Source of the DNA: Desmodesmus armatus | Lineage: Eukaryota; Chlorophyta; Chlorophyceae; Sphaeropleales; Scenedesmaceae | Assembly: GCA_007449985.2 (NCBI GenBank) | Contig: VIIQ02000077.1 | Coordinates: 62,001-126,000, forward strand | DNA length: 64,000 nucleotides | Reading direction: 5' to 3' | Shown here: one piece after another, positions 45,501-56,067 of the stretch | How positions within the stretch are numbered: the stretch's first letter is position 1 | Layout of the letters: every line of letters begins with the position of its first letter | Program-made: the position numbers and the translations under genes | Notes under the pieces: generated by a model | Told to the model about the DNA's origin: nothing | What the model saw: only the letters and a program-made list of their open reading frames with translations | The model's database searches: none

Positions 45501-46246
45501 TCCAACCGATAAAGTAGGGTCCAGGAGCTTGGGAAGAGGAAACGGCAGCAGGAGAAAGGCAGGCACCACAGCACACGTTATGATTGATTGTTTGTTGGGG
45601 AATACAATGCACCTACGTATGCAGTTGCTACAGCCAAGCAACCTTAGCAGCCCACCAGCATGGGCCACGGCAGGCACCTGCCATCGACGGCGATGGGCTG
45701 CTGTCACCCGGCGTCAACGTGCCTGACCGCGAGCAAACGGGTGTCAAGCAGTGGAAATTGTAATACTTGTGCATCACTACAGCCGATCTGGCTTGACAGC
45801 CAAGCAACCTTAGCAGCATGTGCCACCGCACCGGCGATCGACGGATGTCCACCTGCCCCCCGGCGTCAACCTGGCCTATTCGCAGGCATCCTGGCATCAA
45901 ATAGTAGCTATTATGTTGCTTTTGACACTGGTGTGCACCGCCGGCCCAGCAGCCGCACGGATAGGCCGGGAGCTGCAGGTCACTCTTTCAGAATAAAAAC
46001 CTAATTCTTTTTCTATTGCATGACACGTGAAAGTTAAATCTTGCAACCAGACCCAACCCCCCGCAGCAACCAAAAACACGTCATTCAGCTGCTGTCAGCG
46101 GAAGCAGGAGCAATGCTGTGTTGCAGCAAAACCCATTGAGCCTGGCAACCTGAACCCCAGAAAACCAACTTCACCCGACGCCACAAGCCCTCAACACCCC
46201 CCAACAACAACACAACACAGATGCCTGCCAATGCGCCAACACTCCA

Positions 46247-46906
46247 TTACACATAAGTGTCGATGAGCGTGGCCCGCATCTCGTTCACAATGTTTGATGG
46301 CTGTGCGTCCCTCAGCTTGAAAACCGACTCCACAACCGACATCTCTGTCGCGGTGGTGTCCAGGCCGCAGAATGCGGCCCAGTCGTTGACCACCAACCCA
46401 GCTCCAATAACGTCTGAGCCGCGATTGATGGTGCCAGCAACCAACGGGACCTGGGTCACAAGAATGAGAGACAGAGAGGGTGCGTGAGAGGCATGTGGCG
46501 TGAACAAAGGCACGCAGGGGATGGCACACCACAGAGAGAAGCAAACAAGCAAGCTGCGCGTTGCAACACAACTGCTGAAAGTGCCAGGCTGCCCAAAAAC
46601 CACATCTCTCTGCTTCTGGCGCGCTGTTAACTCCTGCAGCGGCGATAGCACCACTCCCTTCAAGTCCCGTGCCGTGCCATAGCAGGTGGAACAGATTTCT
46701 CCCTACTGCCGTGCAGCTATTTCAGGACAGCCACTGCGGTATACAGATCTCCGTCTCACCTGTAACAAGCTGCTGAGTTCGTCCAGGTCCTCAATGCTGG
46801 TTTTAGGGTGCACCAGGCCACCCTGGTTGCTGAACGCTGCATAGCTGCCTACCAGCACGTTGCCGGCAATCGTCTGGCGGAACACGTCCACACCCAAGAC
46901 ATCCTG

Positions 46907-46944
<38 letters not shown>

Positions 46945-49243
46945 ACACCACGACTGTCAGCCGGTTACAAGAACTTGCGCGATACGTTTGCGAAAACAAG
47001 CGCCTGAGCTCAATGTTCTCCTGGCTAGTCACGAGGGTGGGACCTTGTCCTCCAAACCTGCAACCTGCTACACTGTTCAGCATCAGGGCAAGCTGAATGC
47101 CTCCAGGCAAGTTGAGGTCTACACACACAATGACATCATGGCAAGGAGACCCAAGAGGCCCACCATTTCTTTTGATTTTGCAAGAGGCCAGCATAGCTGA
47201 AGGCTCCTTTTTCACCGCCCGCCCGCCCGCCAGCCGGCCCGCCTCACACACACCTGCACGATTTCCTCCGTCTCCTTGTCAATGTCTGGGTGTATGAGCG
47301 CCACGTAATCATTGCAGGCAATGCAGTTGCCGAGTGCACTGAGCCGCTCGTCTATCCGCTGCACCACCACCTCATCCGGCAAGCTGTTGCGGATGTGCTG
47401 CAGCTCCTGCAGAGACACAACAACACACAGCAAGGCGAATGGGGAACTTGTTACGCATGGATAATTTCGACGCTCAGCGTCAGCGTCGCTGGGCGGTACC
47501 CTCCACACAGCAATACACGACAGTACACGACAAAACAACCAGAAGGATATCTGACCAAATCAAAACACCTGTAGCTTTGAAGCTCAAGAGCTCATGCCAG
47601 CCATTCACTGATAGGGACACGGATGATTCTAGACAGAGTGGTACATCGCAAGAGCTGACAGCACGCGGCAGCTAGCCCATTGAAAAAGGATATCTCCTAA
47701 AGCCCAGTTGTGAACACAACTGCTTGAATGCGCCCGTGACACAATGCACCCTGCACCCGCTTTGCATGCATGACCTTAACCAGTGCAGACTGCCAATGCT
47801 GTGACGTGCGCACACTGTGCACCACCCCTACCCCCCCCCCCCACACACACACAAACACAAACACACAATGTCCCAACTTTGGATGGCTGATGCATTGGCT
47901 GGATGCACTTGCTGTGTCTACACCCAAACCCACCCACCGCACCTGGTCGCTCGTGCTGTTGGGCACCAGCAGTCCGTTCTTGTTGCCCACAGTCATCCTG
48001 CCAACCAGGCGGGTGCCTGCAATGCTGGTCTTGATGACTGCGGCAGCAGAAAAAGCAGGAGGTGCGATCAGTACAAGATGTTGTCCAAGGCTGCAAGGAC
48101 AACAGACTGCTTCTTCGTTGCACGGTCTGCTCTTGGCTAGCTGCCAGCCACCAACATGCACTCCTGCTCTCTGCTCCTGCCATCTATCCTGTGCTGAACA
48201 TAAGGTCTCTAGTCCTGCCTTATGACCTGTGCTGAATGCAAGGTGGACATGTGCTGAAAGGAATCATGTGCCAAAATGCAAGCTAGTAAGCTGCCAGTGG
48301 GGGTGAAAGTGGGAGTGTCAGTACCTGGGATGTGGTCTGCCAGCTCTGACTCAAACACACTGTAGAAGTTCTCCGCCCCGCCCAGGGCGATCACAGCATA
48401 TGCATTGGTCAGCTGCGCGAACACTCCTGCAGGAACACCAGGGTGGGGATGAGGGTGAAAGTGAGGGGCGGGAATTTCACCAGTACAGGTTTGCATGCAT
48501 GGGAGGGGTGCTGAGCATGAGGGAGGGTGTCGTCTTCGTGCTGCTGCTGCTGACAGCACAGGTCACAATACCAAAAGGAGAGTGCAGGAGGAGGGTGCTT
48601 TACAGATTCTGGTGCTTGCGACGGCGAAGCTCTCCTTTGACTGCACGCTGCTGGATGTAGAAAAAGGCTGCGCAGCTGTCTTTTGACTGCAGCGTGTTAG
48701 GTTCATGCCGCGAACCCTGACTGCAGCGGTAGGCCAGACCTTACGCTGTTGGTTTCAATATGCACTTGCAGTTGCGACCCCAACTCATGCCCTGACACTG
48801 CACCCCCCCCCCCCCCCCCAAAAGGAAGGGACTGCACAAAATGCAGAGCGGGACGATGCTGCAGTCCTGCCATGCGTAGTGGCTGGCTGTACATGGTGTG
48901 CACACCATGTACAGCACGTTCTGCTGGCCTCCTGCAGCTGCAGCACCTTGCAGAACCCGCTGCTGACCAATGCACCCGCATCCCAAGGAATGACGTACTC
49001 ACCTACATCATTGCTGTTCTCAAACTGCAGGCACACACAAGCAACGGAAGCGACAGTGACGTAAAGCTATGAGACCCTGAAGCGTTCAGAGCCCTTGAGT
49101 GCGTTGCAAGAACAACGATGGCAGCTACATGCTGTGGCAGGGCAGCTGCCTGCAGCGGCAGCAGTGCTGGGCAGCAACCAGCAGCATGCACCCTCCTGCA
49201 CCTGTCGAAGCAATCATATGCATACCTGACAACGAGTTGCCAT
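46247..49243 (-). CDS. EIF6: eIF6, ribosome anti-association factor, 245 aa
   Basis: Seven exons: 49243-49226, 49024-49003, 48426-48325, 48037-47943, 47406-47254, 46903-46760, 46450-46247 (TAA); phases 0, 1, 1, 0, 0, 0; total 738 nt, exactly the usual eIF6 length. The 18-nt first exon encodes MATRCQ, and the second (22 nt) FENSNDV. Family marks: [110 protein letters not shown] and the C-terminal LIDTYV. eIF6 binds the 60S subunit, blocks joining with 40S and is needed for 60S maturation in the nucleolus and cytoplasm. Very highly conserved; confidence is high. Confidence 0.96.
48887..48914. repeat. 28-bp perfect palindrome in eIF6 intron 2
   Basis: CTGTACATGGTGTG followed directly by its exact reverse complement, no spacer. 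It lies in the intron between exons 2 and 3. Confidence 0.85.
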
Positions 49244-50462
49244 GTTGCAACCCTCGCCTGCCGGCCTGGCCCCCTGGGTGTTGTGATCGTCCTGCTGTGC
49301 TGGTGCTGCTGCTGTACCCGATCAAGCTGTCAGCACGGAGCAAAGCAGAAGCAACCAAGCACCTAAGTGTGCCGCTTCGAGACCGCCTTTACTGCTGTTG
49401 TGGCTGCTGCCCGTCACGACCTCCGGTGTTTGCGGCGCAGTGCCCAACTTCAAGACTTTCAGCCACAAGTGGGTAAGTTCTTCACATCTGCACCCTGAGC
49501 GCTCTCCAGTCATGTCCCATTCTTCTCGGCATGATGTTACTATGACTAATCACAGCAAAGTCAGAAAACGAGACAAGGGACATGCACCCTACAGTACGGT
49601 GACTGTAATCTCAACAAGCGCATCAACTGTAGTGCCAGGCTGGGCTCTCTGTCAGGCTGGCATCGGGTGCTGGTGCGCTGGGGGGGGGGGGAAGGGACTG
49701 AGCGGAGCGCAAACGGCAGCAAGCTGTCATGCAGTAGGTCTGGGTATCAGCAGGTCATGATCGCTGAGGGATCATGCACATCGTCCTCTTTCAAGTGCCA
49801 CATGTGTGTGTGTGTGTGGGGGGGGGGGATGGGTAGGCAGACACCAGCGATAAGCCTGCACATGGGCACCAACTGGCTGAGTGTTGCTGCATCACCAGGG
49901 CAGACATCAGCGCTTTAGTGTGGTGCACCTCATGTACTGGAAGTGTAGGCCTGCTCGCAGCGTATCACAGCACCAGCACATCATCACAATTGACGGCACT
50001 CATTCATGGCTTACACATGAAAACTTCCAAGTTCATTGGAACGATGAAGAAAGCAGGAGTTTTGTTTTCCCTTATACTTTCACGGGACAGCCACGTTTTG
50101 TGGTGTCCCTGCACTCTCGAGAACAACTTGTCCGTGAAACAACCCTCAAGGTCCAGCAAAGCCAGCCGTCGGCTGAGGCTGCCGCGAGCGACTATACAAG
50201 CTGGTTGCATCACTTCCTTGCGTCTACAGAACGTTCACTTGACCTGGCCCATGCCAGCTCCCCGACCTTTTCGTTGGGGCCACTTGTTATTGACTGCACA
50301 GGGGGCCCATGTGCTCCATGTGTTCAGAGGTCAAAGCTTAGACAGGTACATCAGTCTCCAGCATTCGCACATATCGGTTAGGCTGTCTCTGTTTATCATA
50401 CGCTCGCTGCCTCACAGAGCGCACCTTCTCAGCAGCAGCGAAACCTTCACAACCCGCCCTTG
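49244..50462. promoter_or_regulatory. Divergent region between eIF6 and NRT2
   Basis: About 1.2 kb separates the two start codons and must hold both promoters. A poly-G run lies near 49681-49691. Plus-strand frames at 49881-50463 overlap this region but show no homology. Nitrate-responsive control of NRT2 would be expected from family knowledge; I cannot name a site. Confidence 0.4.
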
Positions 50463-53400
50463 ATGAGCAAAGCAGCCATGAAGGATACCGATGCTGGCGT
50501 TGTGGTTGGGTTTGATACCCCAAGCAAGTTTCGGGTCCCTGTGGACTCAGGTATGCGCCAGTGAAGCTGCTGCTGCCACAGCGTTGTCAAAGGGCCACAG
50601 CGAGATGGCTGTCTCGAAGGCACTTTCCCAGCGTTGGAAGACTACGAGACAATACATCTATGCACATATCGTTGAGTGCGACTGTGAACAGCTCTTACAA
50701 GGGACTCACTGACAGTAGCCAGTCAACCCCCAGCAGTGACCAAGCAGTTGCACACGCACGGCATTCCCTGTGTACAGACACTGCAGCGCCATCTCACACA
50801 TTCAATCCTCTCCCTCATATCCTGCTGCCTGCAGAGCACAAGTCCTTGGTAATGAAGCCATGGTACTTCTCGCGCCCCCACTTCCCAGCCTTCCACCTCA
50901 GCTGGCTCGCCTTCTTCGCTGCTTTCGTGTCCACCTTCGCCCCAGCTGCTCTGCTGCCAGTAATCCGCGACAACCTCGACCTCACAAAGACAGACCTGGG
51001 CAATGCAGGCATTGCAGCAGTGTGCGGTGCCATCGCTGCTCGTGTTGCTATGGGCAACTTTGTTGGTGAGTCCCAGGGTCTACTGCTAGACCTGTCTACT
51101 TGCTGCATCACCTTCACGTGTACAAATTGTACCAGCATATGTCCATGTAACAGCCAGCTGCCTTCCACGCCATCAGCGTAAAGCAGTGTATTCTCTTCAC
51201 GTTGGCGCTTGTGTGTTTCCAGAAGCCACTGCCGTTCATGCCGCCAACATACCCGTGTGCCCTCCCTGCCTCACACTCACGCAGACACCTACGGCCCCCG
51301 CTTTGGTATCGGCCTGTGCATCGGCCTCACAGCCCCCGCAGTCTACTGCATCGGGCTGTGCAGCAATGCTGCTGGCTTCATTGTCTCCCGCCTTTTCATC
51401 GGCTTCTCCCTGGCTACCTTTGTGGCCTGCCAGTTCTGGTGCACCAGCATGTTCAACACCAAGGTTGTGGGTGCTGCAAACGCCCTGGCTGCTGGATGGG
51501 TGAGCACTGACTGCTCAGCAGACCATCAGCCCCTCAGAGGAGGCTCCTGCTGGACTCGCGTGCTTGGCAGTCAGCGCTTGGCAGTCAGCGCTTGGCAGTC
51601 AGCACAGAAACCACACTGGGTTGCAAGGATGGAGATGCACCTTCGACACAATAGTGCTGCTTCGCAAAGCCATTCTCTTACAGCAACAAGAGCAGCTGCA
51701 GTCCTCTGATAGGCACACCGTTTACTGCCTGATTCTGGGCCAGTCGTCGCTGTGCTTGTTGTATGCTGCTCTCTGCATACTGTGTGCACCTGGTGATCCC
51801 CATGCTGATCTGTATCCCTCGGCTGCCTTGTTTGTTGCGCCTTCAGGGTAACATGGGAGGAGGCTTCACTCACTTCCTGATGCCCCTGGTGTTTGACGGC
51901 ATCAAGTCAGCAGGCTCCCCTGCCTTCCAGGTGTGTTGCACTTGGTTCGTCAGACCCAGTTGGTCGACACAGCACTGCGGCCCTGTGCTGGGAGTGTCGC
52001 ATTTAATTGGGCAAAGCACATGTGTATGCGTATCTGGCCCGCTACCATCATGCTGCCCAAAGCTGCGACCTCGTAACCTGTCAAAACTGTCAACGCGGCG
52101 GCAGCAGCAGCACCATAGCTCGGTACAGGCACCTCCACATGGGTTCCACACTGCTCATTGATGTCCTCCGATTTATGTGCTTTGCTGGTCTGTGTTTCAC
52201 ACCTCCTCCCTGCAGGCCTGGCGTTGGGCCTTCTTCGTCCCCGCCTCCTTCCAGGTCCTTCTCACAATCTGCACCATGGCCCTCTGCCAAGACATGCCTG
52301 ACGGCAACTACGCAGCACTCAGGAAATCCGGCACTATGAGGAAGGTCAATGCTTGGCGCACATGGAAGGCTGCTATCGGCAACTACAGGACATGGGTCAT
52401 GACCCTGACCTACGGTTACTGCTTTGGTGTCGAGCTGACTGTGGATAACGTGCTGCCTCAGTACATGTATGACCAGTTTCGCCTGGACCTCCACATCGCG
52501 GGACTGCTGGCGGCTGTCTTTGGAATGATGAACTTGTTCTCACGGCCCAGCGGCGGCTACATTTCTGACTACGCCGCCCGCAAGTTTGGCATGAGGGGAC
52601 GCCTGTGGGCCATGTAAGTATTGCTTTGTGGTTGTGAGCTTTGATGTGCTAGCCGTGAATGGCGTGTGCAGGCTGTCGGTATTGGATGTTACGTTCAGGC
52701 AGCACACCACACCTATGCTACTACATCAAGAACACAGCAGTGATGATCTCGTGCAGCAATAGCTTGCCGTGTTTGCAGTTTGGCATCGATCCTTTCCGTT
52801 GCCTCCTGCTTGCAGCAAAGGCTCGCTGTGCAGATGCTGACCGTGTCACCACGTACCTCATTTCCCTCTCTCCCTCCAGGTGGAGCATCCAGACCCTGGG
52901 CGGTGTCTTCTGCCTGCTGATGGGTTACACCAGCGGCAGCCTGGGAGCTACCATGGCCATCCTGGTGGTGTTCTCCATCTTCTGCCAGCAGTCCTGTGGC
53001 CTCTCGTTCGGCATTGTGCCATTTGTGTCCAAGAGGAGCACAGGCCTGGTGTCTGGCTTCGTTGGCTCCGGAGGCAACGTGGGCGGTGCTGTCACACAGG
53101 TAAGCCTGCATGAGTTCTGTAATGCAGTTGGGTTACAGTTTGGGATGCAGAGCCTGCCCATAGCTTGCAGTGGGCGGTGCTGTCACACAGGTGGGGTAAC
53201 ATGCTGTTGTGACAACGTGTTGCGTCAGACAGTGGGGTGCAGAGTACCCAAAGATGACGTGATTTTTGATCTAGCAGGTTGGGCTTGCCTGCACGTAGCT
53301 TCCAGGCTCCATCCATGCTTGGTTACCAAGATCAGTGTATCCTGGGTGTCAATGCATGTTGATAATCCACCGCTGACCAAGGCTGCTGCTGCGTGTGCTG

Positions 53401-54368
53401 TTTGCAGGCCCTGTTCTTCACCTACACTGGCCTGTCAACCCCTGATGGGTTCAAGTACATGGGCATCATGACCATTGGGATCACAGCCCTCTACATGCTC
53501 ATGTACTTCCCCATGTGGTGAGTCACTGGGCCTGACATGCCTGACATCAGAGTAATCACATAATGAAAACAGTTCACATGAACCTCAGCAGGGAGCGGTT
53601 GTCGTTTAGATCTCAGGAGTGAGCTGTTGGTGAGGATGGGTTTGCAAAATAGGATGCGAGTGGGCTTGGTCAGGTTGTTCAGTGTTTACAGTGTTAGGTA
53701 CAGCATCCTCCTGGCGGTTGGGCTGACCGACGGGATTTGGCCCCATGGGAGAAAGCACTACAAGTTGCGGCTCTTCCTGACCCTGCTGCATGCTCTGCTG
53801 GTGATCTATTTTGTGATGCGCAGGGGTGGCATGTTTGCCAAGGCCAAGGAGGGCGTCACTGAGGAGGATTACTACCTGGCAGAGTGGACACCAGAGGAGA
53901 GGTCTGAGGTGAGCACAGAAAGCATTTTGGGAGCTTGTGTTGACGTCAGCGCTGTGCTGTCCTGGCTTTTGGTGGTTTTGCAGGCTTGCCGGCGGCACCT
54001 TGTATGCTGACCGTAGTCAATCTGCGGCTAGTGAAGCTGCTACCTGCAGTGCTAGTGGACTGAGTCAGCTGTTGCTACCGACACATGGTTTTAGGGTTGA
54101 GGGTTGAAGGGTTACCTAAACCTCAAACCTGCCAAGTTGAGTCGGACAGAGCCCTGTACACGGCACAGCAAGTGACTGCGTTCCTGCTGTGCTTGTTGTC
54201 TGTCGTGTACCTTTCAACCTACTTTTGCAGGGCCTGCACTCTGCCAGCCTCAAGTTTGCTTACGAGTCCCGCAGTCAGCGTGGCTGGGCCAAGCAGTCGG
54301 AGCTCAACGCTGCTGAGAAGAACATCCCAAGCCCTGTCGGTGATAGCGTCAAGTCAATCACCACATAA
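50463..54368 (+). CDS. NRT2: NRT2-type high-affinity nitrate transporter (MFS, NNP family), 522 aa
   Basis: Nine exons: 50463-50550, 50835-51065, 51285-51499, 51847-51930, 52216-52613, 52880-53099, 53408-53517, 53824-53908, 54231-54368 (TAA); phases 1, 1, 0, 0, 2, 0, 2, 0; total 1569 nt. Family marks: DSEHKSLVMKPWYFSRPHFP, FHLSWLAFFAAFVSTFAPAA, VDTYGPRFGIGLCIGLTAPA, the first nitrate signature AGWGNMGGG (about residues 175-184), the second GSGGNVGGAVTQ (about 401-412), and LFSRPSGGYISDYAARKFGM. Twelve membrane helices are expected. NRT2 proteins import nitrate/nitrite with protons at the plasma membrane, in algae often with a NAR2 partner, which is not in this window. The start gives the usual short cytosolic N terminus. 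Intron 6 carries a copy of the exon 6 end. Confidence 0.94.
53079..53258 (+). repeat. Duplicated exon 6 end plus donor in NRT2
   Basis: GTGGGCGGTGCTGTCACACA then GGT occurs at 53079-53101 (true exon end and donor) and again exactly at 53170-53192, followed in each case by related intron sequence (TTGGGATGCAGAGCCTGCCC against TGGGGTGCAGAGTACCC). The unit is about 91 bp. Confidence 0.88.
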
Positions 54369-55041
54369 TCAGCACCCTGCTGTGGTCCACGGTCTGCTGC
54401 ACAGTGCAGCGAGTTCTTCTGAAGGGTGGGCTTGGCTGACAGGCCGCCCTTCTCTCCTGCAGCACTGACAGATGGTTGCCTGCACGTTTCGCAAGTCTTC
54501 ACTGTGTGATACTGTCAGTTCCTTTGGGGTGGGTTCTCACACCAGAGGCCGTTGGTTGTTTCAGCTCCTGCTGCATAAACTCCCCTGTGGAGAGAGATGT
54601 GATGTGTACTTATCGTACCTACAGCTGCCTGCTTACTGAGTGTGTGCTCACACTCAGCCACTCTCACTGAGTGTTTGGTCACACTCAGTATCATCTTCAC
54701 GTGAGGATGCATGGGCCATTACACCTGCTGCTGTATTGAGTGTGTGACTGTGAAGCATGGACAGTTCCGTGCTGTGGTAGGATTTGAAGATTCTGTGTAG
54801 ACTATTGGGTGGTGGTTCTGTGTTTGTTGTGCAAGTCAGTGTTCAGCAACTGCTTGCTTGTTGCTTACAAGCTCGGCTTTTCGATGCATGCAGATGTATG
54901 GGGGTTGTAAGTTGGCCTGGAGGTGGTTGGTAGTGGGCGTATTACATGCAGCCTTGGAGCAACTCCCGTAGGTGAAGGGTTCTCTGCTGCAATTGCAGTG
55001 TTACTCCCTGTTGTGTGCTGTGGCACTGCACACTCGGCAGG

Positions 55042-55332
55042 CAAGCAGCATTGAGTTGTGTTTGGCTGCTGCTTGGATTCGCCTGGCTTTCCAGGTGACT
55101 CCTGTCGCACTGGCAAGCAGCATTGAGTCGTATTTGGGTGGTACTTGGATCTTCCTGGCTTGCTAGTGTGACTCCTGTTGCACCAGCAAGCAGCAATGAG
55201 CCACGTTCGACTGCTGGATGGATTTGCCTGGCTTGCTAGTTTGACTCCTGTCGCACCAGCAAGCAGCAATGAGGCACGTTTGGCTGCTGGTTGGATTTGC
55301 CTGGCTTGCTAGTGTGACTCCTGTCGCACTGC
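55042..55332. repeat. Minisatellite, about 73 bp x 4
   Basis: Units begin at 55042, 55114, 55187 and 55260, each with AAGCAGCAATGAG or AAGCAGCATTGAG, GGATTTGCCTGGCTTGCTAG and TGACTCCTGTCGCAC. Units 3 and 4 are nearly identical. Confidence 0.85.
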
Positions 55333-55958
55333 TGTGAGCTAATATGCGGTTGCATGAAGGCGCATGGTCCCTTCTCATCTCTCCTGTGCAGGCCTGCATC
55401 TCTGCTCTCTTGAGCTTGTGGTGTTGTGCAGCCAGTACTCACATGTTGGCCGTACTGTTGGCTTTGTCTTAGGCCAGTTCCTCCGCAGCTCCCTTCTGCA
55501 TCTGAACTGAAGCCGTCCTTATAATTATGGCGCCAACATCCCACACTCGTTGTGGTGTGGGTGCTTGTTCTCTGTACCAGTGTATGATTGCGTCGGGCTG
55601 ATGGCAAAGCCTGCTGTCCATGCACACCAAACTTGTCTGGAAGCTGAGTTGGTCACATTTACAACGTGCGTCCCCTGAAGCACGTCTGATTGTTGTTGTT
55701 TATGAAGCATTGAGCTTGAGGTGTTGCCGCAAAGACGCTGGGTGTTGTGTAAGGCTTAGGCAGCCTAAGCCAGCTCACATGTCACTGCAGCCACTGGTGG
55801 CAAGGCTGAGGGAACCATTGCTGTTCCATGTAACATTATGGGTTCGCTGCTGTAACATGAGTGGCGGGTGTATGTCACAGAGTCGATGCTCGAAACAGCA
55901 GACAGCCTGTTGCTGCCGGCCGCCACACCAAATAGAAAATAAACAGCCAGCGCACGGT

Positions 55959-55963
55959 TTACA
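55959..55963 (-). other. Candidate poly(A) signal TGTAA for IFT57
   Basis: TTACA on the plus strand, 105 nt past the IFT57 stop on the minus strand. Confidence 0.4.
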
Positions 55964-56067
55964 AGAAGTTGCCTCGATACAAGCACGCATCTCACCAACA
56001 ACAGCAAGCCAGTGCATACTTTCCGCCTGTTCCCTAGACGCACAGCCTGGACCTCCAGCCCATAATC

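Larger units (their letters stand above)
39236..46246. other. 7-kb region without recognised genes
   Basis: Between the CCCH stop and the eIF6 stop no exon chain with homology is found. It contains a TGTAA motif at 40020-40024, a GGT run near 40490-40520, a SINE-like element at 41540-41757, a 60-bp tandem repeat at 42421-42527, a short repeat at 43905-43938 (GGCCCAACCGCCACC) and a poly-G run near 43227. The longest open frame (39261-39860) has no recognisable protein character. A non-coding or repeat-derived interval is the best reading. Confidence 0.5.
54369..56067. other. Convergent 3' region between NRT2 and IFT57
   Basis: About 1.7 kb between two stops facing each other. It holds a candidate TGTAA at 54906-54910 for NRT2, a 73-bp minisatellite at 55042-55332 and TGTAA on the minus strand at 55959-55963 for IFT57. 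No gene is seen. Confidence 0.55.

Noticed and set aside
49881..50463. Plus-strand frames of 166 and 181 codons just upstream of NRT2
   Set aside because: Two overlapping frames of similar length without homology; the NRT2 start at 50463 with conserved context is sufficient.
53627..54010. 127-codon frame inside NRT2 (starts in intron 7 and runs through exon 8)
   Set aside because: Only 53824-53908 is supported by homology; the rest is intron read-through.
54088..54115. Telomere-like TTTAGGGTTGAGGGTTGAAGGG
   Set aside because: Only one exact TTTAGGG unit in a short degenerate stretch within an NRT2 intron; not an interstitial telomere array.
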